Shown here: in pieces, positions 17,557 to 26,100 of the stretch
How the letters are laid out: every line of letters begins with the position of its first letter
Numbering within the stretch: position 1 is the stretch's first letter
Assembly: GCF_900114005.1 (NCBI RefSeq)
Contig: NZ_FORM01000010.1
Span: 35,454 to 99,453 of the forward strand
Length of the DNA stretch: 64,000 nt
Direction of reading: 5' to 3'
DNA from: Olleya namhaensis
GTDB taxonomy: Bacteria; Bacteroidota; Bacteroidia; Flavobacteriales; Flavobacteriaceae
Notes under the pieces: generated by a model
Told to the model about the DNA's origin: nothing
Databases searched by the model: none
The model's input: the letters and a program-made list of their open reading frames with translations, nothing else
Translations under genes and position numbers: made by a program

Positions 17557-17606
17557 ATTAAGTTAAGCTTTGGAGGTCTTATATAGACCTTTAAGTTTAG
17601 CTTAAT
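17557..17606 (+). terminator. Hairpin after the susC operon
   Basis: Perfect core AGGTCT (17574-17579) / AGACCT (17585-17590) with a 5-nt loop, extended by partly complementary TTAAG...CTTAA flanks. It lies between the PL7 stop and the regulator. No strong T-run follows, so termination efficiency is uncertain. Confidence 0.5.
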
Positions 17607-17680
17607 AATTATTAAAAGAATATTGTTAAGTTTTTAGTAAATTTACCAATGATAAATGATACTTAAAATATATAATTTAT

Positions 17681-18382
17681 ATGAAGTTAGAGGTCCTTAC
17701 AAAAAATGAAAATTTTAGTATTCAGAAGCAAATTATTGCCAATATAAGAGATTTAATAAATGTTAAAAATCTTGAGCCAGGGGATAAATTACCAGCGGAA
17801 CGTGTACTGTCAGAAAAATTTGAAGTTTCTAGAAGTAGTGTAAGGGAAGCAATTCAAAAATTAGAATTTTATGGGTTATTAAAGTCTATTCCTCAAAGTG
17901 GGACGTTTGTCGCAAATATTGGGGTTATTGCATTAAATGGAATGATCGAAGATATTTTAAGATTGGAAGATCCTGAATTTAAATCGTTAGTAGAAACTAG
18001 AATTCTTTTAGAACTTAAAACAGTAAAGTTAGCTGCTTTAAGACGTACAGAAGAAGATTTAATTAAATTGAAAGAAGCTTTAGATGCTTACAGTAATAAA
18101 GTAAAAAACAAAGAGGATGCTGTTCAAGAAGATTTATTATTTCATCTGGCAATAGCAAGAGCAAGTGGTAATAGTTCTATGAATACGTTCATGTTAATTA
18201 TTACGCCTGAAATTATAACAAATTTTGAAAAGTATCATGTTTGTCATAAAGGGTTATCAGCAAGTGCAATTACTGAGCATCAATTAATTTTTGATGCGAT
18301 AAAAAAACAAGATCCGGTTGAAGCTAAAAAAGCAATGAAAAACCATTTTAACGAATTATACAAATACTGTTATAATTTATAG
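17681..18382 (+). CDS. GntR/FadR-family transcriptional regulator, candidate alginate locus repressor
   Basis: N-terminal winged helix-turn-helix of GntR type (about residues 15-80; PGDKLPAERVLSEKFEVSRSSVREAIQKLE) followed by an all-helical FCD ligand domain (about 90-230) with EDLLFHLAIARASGN and AITEHQLIFDAI. This FadR subfamily commonly senses uronate-derived acids. Its position between the lyase/SusCD operon and the uptake and catabolic genes makes it the likely binder of the tandem TTGGTAAACCA operators. The effector is probably a DEH- or KDG-like intermediate (inference). A palindromic GTAAATTTAC at 17637-17646 just upstream might serve autoregulation but does not match the operator well. 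Confidence 0.88.
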   Translation: MKLEVLTKNENFSIQKQIIANIRDLINVKNLEPGDKLPAERVLSEKFEVSRSSVREAIQKLEFYGLLKSIPQSGTFVANIGVIALNGMIEDILRLEDPEFKSLVETRILLELKTVKLAALRRTEEDLIKLKEALDAYSNKVKNKEDAVQEDLLFHLAIARASGNSSMNTFMLIITPEIITNFEKYHVCHKGLSASAITEHQLIFDAIKKQDPVEAKKAMKNHFNELYKYCYNL

Positions 18383-18524
18383 AAAAAATAAATAATAATT
18401 TAAGATATAAGGACTTAAATTACAATAAATCAAAATTTTAGAAAAATAGTCTATTAGACTTATAGTTAGTGTTTTACTATCTATAGGCTTAGAATTTGTA
18501 TTTTAAAATTTTTAAAAAAAGGAT

Positions 18525-19826
18525 ATGAAAACAAAAGGATTAAGATGGTGGGTAGTAGGACTTGTGGCTTTGGCTGCAGTTGTTAATTACATAGATAGAC
18601 AAGCTTTTGGAGCACTATGGCCTGACATTGCAAATGACTTATTTCCAGAGATGGATAAAGATGGACATAAAGTTATTTTTGGAACCATATCTACAGTTTT
18701 TATACTATCGTATGCTGGTGGTCAAGCGCTTTTTGGAAAAATATTTGATTGGATTGGTACAAGAATGGGTTTTGCACTTTCTATTGGTGTGTGGTCTATT
18801 GCAACGATGTTGCATGCCTTTGCTCAGGGAATGTTAAGTTTTTCAATTTTCAGATCAATATTAGGTTTAGCAGAGGCAGGTAATTGGCCTGGAGCTGCTA
18901 AAGCAAATGCAGAGTGGTTTCCAACAAAAGAAAGAGCACTTGCACAAGGTGTTTTTAATTCTGGAGCAGCAATTGGAGGTATAGTAGCGTATCCAGTTAT
19001 TGGATTACTATCTGCTTATTTAGAGTGGAAAGCTATTTTTATAGTTGTGGGAGCGCTAGGATTATTATGGTTATTACCTTGGTTATATATTGTGAAATCA
19101 GGACCAAAAACACATCCTTGGTTATCGGATGATGAAAGAAAGTATATTCTTTCTGGACAAAAAAATCAAGATATTGATGAAGATGGTAATTATGATGACG
19201 GATATGTACCTACTACAACTGAGTTATTAAAACATAAAGAAAGTTGGGGAGTTATTATTGCTTCTGCAGCATTAGATCCTATTTGGTGGTTATTTATAGT
19301 TTGGATACCAATCTACTTGTCTGAAGTATTTGGTTTAAATGTTAAAGAGATTGCATTTTCTGCATGGTTACCTTATGTTGGAGCTATGATTGGTGCATGG
19401 GCAGGAGGGCTTATTGCACAAAATAGACTTACGGCTGGTTGGTCAGTAGATAAGACAAGAAAAATGGTTATTACTTTAGGGTGTTTAATTATGATTCCTT
19501 GTTTCTTTTTATTAAAAGCACCTGGATCAGCAACAACAGCAGTTATTATTATGGCAGTATTGCTTTTTGGTTTCCAAATTGCTATTGGTAACATACAGAC
19601 ACTGCCTAGTGATCTTTTTGGAGGAAAAATAGTTGGTACGCTATCTGGTTTTGCAGGTATGGCAGCTAAGCTTGGTGCAGCAGGATTAACTCTTTTAGTG
19701 ACGTTTATTACTACAGGAGGTAATTATACACCTGCATTTTTAATAGGAGGAGCATTAGCAATAATTGCGTTATTATCGGTTTGGGTATTATGTCCTAAAA
19801 TCGAACCATTAAAACCTAGAAATTAA
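18525..19826 (+). CDS. MFS transporter of hexuronate (ExuT-like) type
   Basis: Twelve-helix major facilitator, 433 residues. The N-terminal block RWWVVGLVALAAVVNYIDRQ is typical of the anion:cation symporter/hexuronate group, and GLAEAGNWPGAAKANAEWFP and KERALAQGVFNSGAAIGG follow. Between helices 6 and 7 lies a loop with an acidic NQDIDEDGNYDDG stretch. It probably moves unsaturated uronate monomers or DEH across the inner membrane after PL17 action. It stands 142 bp after the regulator and 64 bp before the DEH reductase, consistent with a catabolic cluster. Confidence 0.88.
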   Translation: MKTKGLRWWVVGLVALAAVVNYIDRQAFGALWPDIANDLFPEMDKDGHKVIFGTISTVFILSYAGGQALFGKIFDWIGTRMGFALSIGVWSIATMLHAFAQGMLSFSIFRSILGLAEAGNWPGAAKANAEWFPTKERALAQGVFNSGAAIGGIVAYPVIGLLSAYLEWKAIFIVVGALGLLWLLPWLYIVKSGPKTHPWLSDDERKYILSGQKNQDIDEDGNYDDGYVPTTTELLKHKESWGVIIASAALDPIWWLFIVWIPIYLSEVFGLNVKEIAFSAWLPYVGAMIGAWAGGLIAQNRLTAGWSVDKTRKMVITLGCLIMIPCFFLLKAPGSATTAVIIMAVLLFGFQIAIGNIQTLPSDLFGGKIVGTLSGFAGMAAKLGAAGLTLLVTFITTGGNYTPAFLIGGALAIIALLSVWVLCPKIEPLKPRN

Positions 19827-19890
19827 ATAAGAATAGTTAATCTATTTCAATATTAAAACAAGAATAAATTAAAATTAAACACATATAAAA

Positions 19891-20655
19891 ATGAGTAATA
19901 CAAACGGAAAAGTAGCTATAGTAACAGGTGCCACAGGAGGAATCGGTTTTGAAGTAGCAAAAAGATTAGGAAAAGATGGATATACTGTAGTTTTAAACGG
20001 TATTGATGATAAAGCTGGAGCTGAAAAATTAGCGCAATTAAAAGCTGATGGGATCACTGCAGAATATTACGGTTTTGATGTAACTAGCGAAGAGCAAGTA
20101 ACAGCTAACATCGTTAAGATTGGTGAAAAATATGGTAGAATTGATGTGCTTGTAAACAATGCAGGTGGATTAGGTGGTCGATCTAGATTTGAAGAAATGA
20201 CAACTGAGTTTTACAGAAATGTAATGGCTTTAAACTTAGATTCAGTATTTTTTGCTTCAAGAGCAGCTATCCCTTTCCTTAAAAAAGGAGAGCACCCTTC
20301 AATAATTAACTATACATCTAATGCAGGATGGACTGCAGGTGGACCAGGTGCAGGTATTTACGGTACGTCTAAAGCAGGTGTACACGCAATTACTAGAGCT
20401 TTAGCTAAAGATTTAGCTGAATATGGTATTAGAGTTAATGCAGTGTCTCCAGGGACTATTGATACACCTTTCCATGCACAGATTAAAGCAACTAAGCCAG
20501 AGGTTTTTGCTTCTTGGGCAAACAATATTATGTTAGGTAGATTAGGTCAGCCAGAAGATGTTGCTGGAGTAATCTCATTCTTAGCAAGTAAGGATGCGTC
20601 TTTCATTACAGCTGAAACGATCCAAATTGGTGGTGGTCAAGCTTTAGGAATTTAA
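19891..20655 (+). CDS. SDR-family DEH reductase (DEH to KDG)
   Basis: Classical short-chain dehydrogenase of 254 residues. Cofactor motif TGATGGIG (12-19), NNAG (89-92), catalytic Ser143 and Tyr157-x3-Lys161. In alginate pathways an SDR reduces 4-deoxy-L-erythro-5-hexoseulose uronate (DEH) to 2-keto-3-deoxygluconate. The neighbours, an uptake carrier before and KDG kinase after, support this role. Preference for NADH or NADPH is not clear; the second-strand end LNGIDDKAG has Asp residues and no obvious Arg, which would favour NADH. Confidence 0.87.
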   Translation: MSNTNGKVAIVTGATGGIGFEVAKRLGKDGYTVVLNGIDDKAGAEKLAQLKADGITAEYYGFDVTSEEQVTANIVKIGEKYGRIDVLVNNAGGLGGRSRFEEMTTEFYRNVMALNLDSVFFASRAAIPFLKKGEHPSIINYTSNAGWTAGGPGAGIYGTSKAGVHAITRALAKDLAEYGIRVNAVSPGTIDTPFHAQIKATKPEVFASWANNIMLGRLGQPEDVAGVISFLASKDASFITAETIQIGGGQALGI

Positions 20656-20756
20656 TTTTAAGTATCTTAGTTAGAAATAAATCAGACTTAGTTCATTATT
20701 ACAAGTAATGAGATAATAGATTTAACTAACTAATGTTATAAGTTATAGTAAACTGG

Positions 20757-20831
20757 ATAGTTTTATTTTTTGTACAATTTTTTTTTAACGTCTATTGATT
20801 GTTAAAAAAAGGTTTTAAAAAATAAAACTAT
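20757..20831 (+). repeat. Nested inverted repeats in the kdgK leader
   Basis: Outer arms ATAGTTTTATTTTTT (20757-20771) and AAAAAATAAAACTAT (20817-20831) are exact inverse complements. Inside them TTTTTTTAAC (20780-20789) and GTTAAAAAAA (20801-20810) form a second exact pair. The structure ends 38 bp before the kdgK start. It may form a leader RNA hairpin, a terminator/attenuator, or a protein-binding site. Confidence 0.6.
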
Positions 20832-20869
20832 TTGGTTTTTTTAAATAGAATAGTAATCAAATTTATAAA

Positions 20870-21892
20870 ATGAGTAAAATTGTCACATTCGGAGAAATTA
20901 TGTTAAGGCTCTCGACAGAGCGTCACTTAAGATTTTCTCAAGCAAATAAATTCGCTGCTTCCTATGGTGGTGGAGAGTTTAATGTAGCAGTATCATTAGC
21001 AAATTATGGTATTCCTGCCGAGTTTGTTACCAGGTTACCTGATAACGAAATTGGCGCTTGCGCGTTAAAAGAAATGCGTAAATTTAATGTAGAGTCCAAA
21101 AACGTGATTTATGGTGGTGACCGATTAGGTATTTATTATCTAGAAACGGGAGCTGGTACACGTGGTAGTAATGTAGTTTATGATAGAGCACATAGTTCTA
21201 TGTCAACAATTACTAAAGGCGCTATAAACTGGGAAGACGTCTTAAAAGATGCAACATGGTTTCATTGGAGTGGGATTACCCCTGCAATTTCTCAATCTGC
21301 TGCTGACGAATGTCTAGAGGCTATAAAAGTTGCTCATAAATTAGGGATTACTATTTCTTCAGATTTAAATTATAGATCTAAATTATGGCAATATGGTAAA
21401 GAACCAAATCAAATAATGCCAGAGCTTTTAAAATATAGTAATATTATTTTAGGAGATATTGATACAGCATTTTTCATGCTAGGTAAAGATAAGGTTAATC
21501 CTAATTACCAAAATGAAAAATCATTACCCATCTTATACGATCAAATATTTAAATCGTGTCCTAATCTAAAAACAGTAGCGACGACCTTAAGGTATTCTGT
21601 TAGTGCATCTCACCAGCGTATTGGTGGTATCTTGTATGACGGAAAATCTGTGTATAATGCAGATGTTAAAGAAGTGACACCGGTAGTCGATAGAGTTGGT
21701 AGTGGAGATGCTTTTATGGGAGGATTAATTTACGGATTAGTAAACAATGATAACGATAAACAGCGTGCTTTAAATATTGCAGTAGCAGCTTGCTGCTTAA
21801 AACACACCATTTCTGGTGATTGTAATTTAATAACACTAGCTGATATCGAAAAATTATTAAGTGGAGATTCCTCAGGGAAAGTTTCCAGATAA
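20870..21892 (+). CDS. kdgK: 2-keto-3-deoxygluconate kinase (PfkB family)
   Basis: Phosphorylates KDG to KDPG, the step after DEH reductase. PfkB/ribokinase fold: N-terminal VTFGEIMLRLS, sugar-binding GGGEFNVAVSLANYG (about 33-47), and the ATP/anion-hole motif VGSGDAFMGG with catalytic Asp280. Length 340 residues, normal. The aldolase starts 10 bp downstream; the two genes form an operon closed by a strong terminator. Confidence 0.92.
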   Translation: MSKIVTFGEIMLRLSTERHLRFSQANKFAASYGGGEFNVAVSLANYGIPAEFVTRLPDNEIGACALKEMRKFNVESKNVIYGGDRLGIYYLETGAGTRGSNVVYDRAHSSMSTITKGAINWEDVLKDATWFHWSGITPAISQSAADECLEAIKVAHKLGITISSDLNYRSKLWQYGKEPNQIMPELLKYSNIILGDIDTAFFMLGKDKVNPNYQNEKSLPILYDQIFKSCPNLKTVATTLRYSVSASHQRIGGILYDGKSVYNADVKEVTPVVDRVGSGDAFMGGLIYGLVNNDNDKQRALNIAVAACCLKHTISGDCNLITLADIEKLLSGDSSGKVSR

Positions 21893-21902
21893 AAAATACA
21901 AA

Positions 21903-22568
21903 ATGGCAAATTTTACAAGAATACAAGTAGCAGAAGTTATGAAGCAAACAGGATTAGTTCCTTTGTTTTATAATGACGATATAGAAATTAGTAAATCAGT
22001 CGTAAAAGCTGTTTATGATGGTGGTGCACGTTTATTAGAGTTTACAGCTCGTGGCGATTTTGCTCACGAAGTTTTTGACGCTTTAAGTAAGTATGTAGCA
22101 AAAGAATTACCAGGAATGATAATGGGAGTTGGGTCTGTTACAGACGCTGCTTCAGCATCTAGATATATGGCTTTAGGAGCTAATTTTATTGTTACCCCAG
22201 TTTTAAGAGAAGACATAGCATTGGTTTGTAATAGACGTAAAGTGATGTGGTCTCCGGGTTGTGGAACTTTGACTGAGATTTGTCGTGCTGAAGAATTAGG
22301 TTGTGAGATAGTAAAACTGTTTCCGGGTGGAACATACGGTGCTGATTTTGTAAAAGCTATTAAAGGTCCGCAACCATGGACAAGTATAATGCCTACAGGT
22401 GGTGTCTCTCCAACTAGAGATAGTTTAGAAGCTTGGTTTAAGGCAGGTGTAACTTGTGTAGGGATAGGTTCTAAGCTTATCGCAAAGGGTGCTGATGGTA
22501 GTTATGATTTAGATAAAATAAAATCTACAACAGAAAGTACTTTAAAAATTATAGATTCGTTAAAATAA
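21903..22568 (+). CDS. eda: KDPG/KHG aldolase
   Basis: Class I aldolase splitting KDPG into pyruvate and glyceraldehyde 3-phosphate. Motifs: LEFTARGDFAHEVF (with the Glu near the active site), GVGSVTDAASASRYMALGA, and CEIVKLFPGGTYG, whose Lys forms the Schiff base, then SIMPTGGVSP for phosphate binding. ATG 21903 is preferred; the in-frame GTG at 21861 lies inside kdgK and adds 14 non-homologous residues. The resulting length of 221 residues is normal. Confidence 0.93.
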   Translation: MANFTRIQVAEVMKQTGLVPLFYNDDIEISKSVVKAVYDGGARLLEFTARGDFAHEVFDALSKYVAKELPGMIMGVGSVTDAASASRYMALGANFIVTPVLREDIALVCNRRKVMWSPGCGTLTEICRAEELGCEIVKLFPGGTYGADFVKAIKGPQPWTSIMPTGGVSPTRDSLEAWFKAGVTCVGIGSKLIAKGADGSYDLDKIKSTTESTLKIIDSLK

Positions 22569-22593
22569 TACGTTATTTAGCGCTATTAAATAT

Positions 22594-22627
22594 ATCCCTT
22601 CAATATTTTTTATTGAAGGGATTTTTT
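22594..22627 (+). terminator. Strong intrinsic terminator after kdgK-eda
   Basis: Perfect 12-bp stem ATCCCTTCAATA (22594-22605) / TATTGAAGGGAT (22611-22622) with a T-rich 5-nt loop and a T-run. It marks the end of the alginate locus. Confidence 0.9.
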
Positions 22628-22635
22628 ACTTGAAA

Positions 22636-23475
22636 ATGAATTATAATAAGTCCATCATATTTATGGTTGTAAGTGCATTAGCTTTTGCACTTATGAATTT
22701 GTTAGTCAAATATCTAAATGGGTTTGGTGTGTATCAAATTGTTTTTTTTAGAGCCATCGGTACATTAGCTTTTACAACGCCATTAATCTTAAAAAATAAG
22801 ATTCCTTACTTTGGTAAAAAGAAGCAATTAATGATAATAAGAGCCATAGTAGGTGTGATATCTTTGACCTGTTTCTTTCAATCTTTAAATTATATTGCTG
22901 TTGGTACTGCTGTGTCTTTACGGTATACAGCGCCAATTTTTGCAGCAATTTTAGCTGTGTTTTTACTTAAAGAAAAAATCAAATTATTGCAATGGTTTCT
23001 GTTTGCGTTAGCCTTTTCAGGAGTTTTAATTATCAAAGGGTTTGGTCAGGATATAAATACATTAGGATTAGTTTTAATCTTTGTTTCGGCTTTTTCTAAT
23101 GGATTAGTTTTTGTTTTAATTAGAAAAATTGGAAAGGATGAAAGCCCATTGGTTATAATCAATTACTTTATGCTTACAGCCTTAATATTTGGAGGTGTAA
23201 TGAGTATTGGAGACTGGAAGACGCCAAATCAAATAGAGTGGCTAATACTGCTTAGTTTAGGTGTTTTTGGCTATGTTGGACAACTCTATATGACCAAAGC
23301 TTTTCAAACAGGAAAAACTAGTGTTGTCGCACCGTTTAAATACGTTGAAGTAATTTTTACAATTATAGTAAGTACATTCTGGTTTTTAGAATCCTATAGT
23401 GCTATGGTATTATTAGGAATAGCTATAATAATAGCGGCTTTAATAAGTAACACCTTGTATGCTGCTAAAAAATAG
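22636..23475 (+). CDS. EamA/DMT-family permease
   Basis: Ten predicted membrane helices made of two EamA repeats (about residues 5-135 and 145-278). Typical features are FFRAIGTLAF, TAVSLRYTAPIFAAILAVFLLKE and the second-half counterpart TSVVAPFKYVEVIFTI. Substrate unknown; members export amino acids, nucleosides or other metabolites. ATG 22636 chosen over TTG 22630. The start lies only 9 bp after the terminator stem-loop and T-run of the preceding operon, so its own promoter must lie inside 22569-22600 or it depends on read-through. Convergent with waaA. Confidence 0.83.
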   Translation: MNYNKSIIFMVVSALAFALMNLLVKYLNGFGVYQIVFFRAIGTLAFTTPLILKNKIPYFGKKKQLMIIRAIVGVISLTCFFQSLNYIAVGTAVSLRYTAPIFAAILAVFLLKEKIKLLQWFLFALAFSGVLIIKGFGQDINTLGLVLIFVSAFSNGLVFVLIRKIGKDESPLVIINYFMLTALIFGGVMSIGDWKTPNQIEWLILLSLGVFGYVGQLYMTKAFQTGKTSVVAPFKYVEVIFTIIVSTFWFLESYSAMVLLGIAIIIAALISNTLYAAKK

Positions 23476-23483
23476 TACTGTTT

Positions 23484-24719
23484 TTATTGCTGTAAATAGG
23501 TCATCACGGTAGTTGTAGCACCTTTGTTTTTTGCTATAAAATCTAAGTTTTTTAATCCCGTCGTTTTTCTAAAATCCGTATCATTAATAAGACGGTTTAA
23601 ATTAGTGGTAAGTAAATCTATGTTAGCAATAGAAAACACACCACCATTGTCAATCATGTCAAAAGCTTCAGGAAATTTACTATAGTTTTTTCCAATCAGT
23701 ATTGGTACACCAAATACAGCAGGCTCTAAAATGTTGTGCAGACCAGTGTTACCCATAGCGCCACCAACATAAGCAATATCTGCATAGCTATATGCTTTAT
23801 TTAATAGCCCAATAGTATCTAAAATAAACACATCAAAATCTTGTAAATTCTGTCCTTCTTTTTTTGAAAATAAGACGGAAGATTTAATTAATCCAGACTG
23901 TATGTTTTCAATCTGTTTGGATTTAATATTATGTGGTGCAATTATAAACTTAACTGGTAGGCCTTCATAATCGTTGATAAAATCAATTAAAAGCAATTCG
24001 TCTTCCGGCCAAGAACTACCAACTACAATACATAATTTGTCGTCTTTAAAGGCTTTTATAAATGGTAAGTTGTTATCAATTAGTAATTGGTTAGAAACGC
24101 GATCAAATCTAGTATCTCCAGATATGGTTGCATGCTTATAACCAATAGTTTCTAAAAGTGTTTTTGAAGTTTCGTTTTGTGTAAAAATATGGTCAAAAGC
24201 AAATAGCGCTTTTTTAGTTTCCTTACCATACCATTTAAAAAAGGATTGGTCTTCTCTAAAAGCTGCTGATATTAATATAGCTTTCAGCCCTCTGTTTTTT
24301 ATTTCATTTAAGTAATTAGGCCAAATTTCATATTTAACAAAAACAGTTAACTCTGGGTTAATCATAGTTATAAAACGTTTTGCATTTTGTTTACTATCTA
24401 AAGGCAAGTAAACAACGATATCCGCAAAAGGGGCGTTTTTTCTTATTTCAAAACCAGAAGGAGAGAAAAACGATAACACAATTTTATGATCGGGATAGTT
24501 TGTGCGTAATTGGTTAAAAATTGGTAAACCCTGCTCGTACTCTCCCAAAGACGCACAATGAAACCATAGTGTTTTATCACCAGTATTTAACGCTTGTTGT
24601 AGTTTTTTAAAAGTTTCAGCACGCCCAATAACCCCTAATTTAAGCTTGTTATTAAATAAACTTAGACCTTTTAAAGCTAAATTAGCTACTATAATGGTTG
24701 TGTTATAAAGTGTTTTCAC
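23484..24719 (-). CDS. waaA: 3-deoxy-D-manno-octulosonic acid (Kdo) transferase
   Basis: Membrane-anchored GT-B glycosyltransferase adding Kdo to lipid A. N-terminal domain with WFHCASLGEYEQGLP (Glu acts as general base in the family), the KYEIWPNYL block, and GLKAILISAAF. C-terminal domain with VVGSSWPEDE, FIIAPHNI, and YVGGAMGNTGLHNILEPAVFGVPI. Length 411 residues, normal. The first codon is GTG; no ATG lies nearby in frame. Single gene, divergent from the aminotransferase at 24840. Confidence 0.93.
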   Translation of the reverse strand: MKTLYNTTIIVANLALKGLSLFNNKLKLGVIGRAETFKKLQQALNTGDKTLWFHCASLGEYEQGLPIFNQLRTNYPDHKIVLSFFSPSGFEIRKNAPFADIVVYLPLDSKQNAKRFITMINPELTVFVKYEIWPNYLNEIKNRGLKAILISAAFREDQSFFKWYGKETKKALFAFDHIFTQNETSKTLLETIGYKHATISGDTRFDRVSNQLLIDNNLPFIKAFKDDKLCIVVGSSWPEDELLLIDFINDYEGLPVKFIIAPHNIKSKQIENIQSGLIKSSVLFSKKEGQNLQDFDVFILDTIGLLNKAYSYADIAYVGGAMGNTGLHNILEPAVFGVPILIGKNYSKFPEAFDMIDNGGVFSIANIDLLTTNLNRLINDTDFRKTTGLKNLDFIAKNKGATTTVMTYLQQ

Positions 24720-24764
24720 GTATCTATTTTTGCTAAAATAAACAATTCATTGCTTAGCGTTTGG

Positions 24765-24772
24765 TATTTTTG
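24765..24772 (+). promoter_or_regulatory. -7 box upstream of DegT aminotransferase
   Basis: TATTTTTG matches TAnnTTTG, 67 bp before the start codon. No convincing -33 element at the right distance. Confidence 0.4.
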
Positions 24773-24839
24773 TAAATTCGATAATTATAAATTAAAAGTA
24801 AAACTAAGTTTCTAACATTAGTTTACCACATATACAGCG

Positions 24840-25991
24840 ATGAAAAAAATACAAATGGTTGATCTTAAAGGTCAATACGCAGCTATAAAAAATGTTGTAG
24901 ATTCTTCAATTCAAGAAATTATAGACAACACCAGTTTTGTAAATGGGCCTAAGGTGCATGAGTTTCAAAAAAATCTTGAAGATTACTTAGATGTAAAACA
25001 CGTAATCCCTTGTGCTAATGGTACAGATGCATTGCAAATTGCAATGATGGGATTAGGTCTGGAGCAAGGAGATGAAGTGATCACAGCCGATTTTACCTTT
25101 GCTGCAACTGTAGAGGTTATCGCATTATTAAAACTTACACCTGTTTTAGTAGATGTAAACCCTGACGATTTTAATATCAGTATTGAAGCCATTAAAAAGG
25201 CAATTACACCAAAAACCAAAGCGATTGTACCTGTACATTTATTTGGGCAATGTGCCAATATGGAAGCAATCATGCAAATAGCAGAAGAGCATAATTTGTA
25301 TGTTATAGAAGATAATGCACAAGCAATTGGCGCAAACTATAAGTATAGCAATGGGACAAAAGCAAAAGCGGGTGCCATAGGTCATGTGGCTTCAACATCC
25401 TTCTTTCCTTCTAAAAATTTAGGATGTTATGGAGATGGAGGCGCTATTTTTACTAACGATGATGCGTTAGCACATACTATAAGAGGAATAGTAAATCACG
25501 GAATGTACGAGCGTTACCACCATGATGTGGTAGGGGTAAACTCGCGTTTAGATTCTATACAAGCAGCAGTTTTAGATGCAAAATTACCTAAGTTAGATAG
25601 TTATAATAATGCACGTCGTAATGCCGCAAGAAAATATAGTGCAGCATTGGCAGGCGTACCGCAAATAACAACTCCAAAGACGGTAAATAATTGCGAAGGT
25701 ATTTGTGATACGTGCGACTGTCACGTGTTTCATCAATATACTTTAAAAATCCAAAACGCAGACAGAGATGCTTTAGTGAAGCACTTAAATGATAACGGAA
25801 TTCCATGTGGTGTGTACTACCCAATCCCGTTACATTTACAAAAAGCATACAAAGATGAGCGTTATAACGAATCTGATTTTCCTGTTACAAACCAATTAGT
25901 AAAGCAAGTAATATCATTACCAATGCATACCGAGTTGGATGACGAGCAAATCGAATTTATAACAACAACAATTAAAAATTTTTTAGCCTAA
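24840..25991 (+). CDS. DegT/DnrJ/EryC1/StrS sugar aminotransferase
   Basis: PLP-dependent aminotransferase acting on nucleotide-linked keto sugars for surface polysaccharide or glycoprotein synthesis. Family blocks: MVDLKGQYAAIK, CANGTDALQIAMMGLG, VITADFTFAATVEVI, VIEDNAQAIGA and the PLP-lysine motif TSFFPSKNLGCYGDGGA. An insertion GICDTCDCHVFHQYT carries several cysteines, unusual next to the normal HVFHQYTI block. Length 383 residues, normal. galE follows after a palindromic repeat, consistent with a sugar-nucleotide role. The exact substrate is not predictable. Confidence 0.9.
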   Translation: MKKIQMVDLKGQYAAIKNVVDSSIQEIIDNTSFVNGPKVHEFQKNLEDYLDVKHVIPCANGTDALQIAMMGLGLEQGDEVITADFTFAATVEVIALLKLTPVLVDVNPDDFNISIEAIKKAITPKTKAIVPVHLFGQCANMEAIMQIAEEHNLYVIEDNAQAIGANYKYSNGTKAKAGAIGHVASTSFFPSKNLGCYGDGGAIFTNDDALAHTIRGIVNHGMYERYHHDVVGVNSRLDSIQAAVLDAKLPKLDSYNNARRNAARKYSAALAGVPQITTPKTVNNCEGICDTCDCHVFHQYTLKIQNADRDALVKHLNDNGIPCGVYYPIPLHLQKAYKDERYNESDFPVTNQLVKQVISLPMHTELDDEQIEFITTTIKNFLA

Positions 25992-25997
25992 ACCATT

Positions 25998-26091
25998 AGG
26001 GCGTTACCACAAGGGTCGGGTTATCCGCTAAAATCTTTTTTTGCCATATATGGCAGCAAAAAAAGGATACCGCTTCTATCCCTAACGCATA
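25998..26091. repeat. Long palindromic repeat element (about 90 bp)
   Basis: Ends GCGTTA (26001-26006) and TAACGC (26083-26088) are complementary. Inside, GGTTATCC pairs imperfectly with GGATACC, and TTTTTTTGC (26037-26045) pairs with GCAAAAAAA (26056-26064) around CCATATATGG. It resembles the GCGTTAC...CCCTAACGC palindromes I recall from Flavobacteriaceae intergenic regions. It fills the gap between aminotransferase and galE and could terminate or protect transcripts on both strands. Only one copy is visible in this window. Confidence 0.7.
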
Positions 26092-26100
26092 TAACCACAT

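Noticed and set aside
17637..17646. GTAAATTTAC just before the GntR gene as an autoregulatory operator
   Set aside because: Differs from TTGGTAAACCA in the centre and lacks the tandem copy; too weak to call.
24521..24530. TTGGTAAACC inside waaA, resembling the alginate operator
   Set aside because: Only one incomplete unit, inside a coding region, without the second copy or a -7 box.
26001..26088. Possible integron attC site (GTTA...TAAC ends)
   Set aside because: The core boxes do not fit attC consensus, there is no integrase or cassette array, and a REP-type palindrome explains it better.
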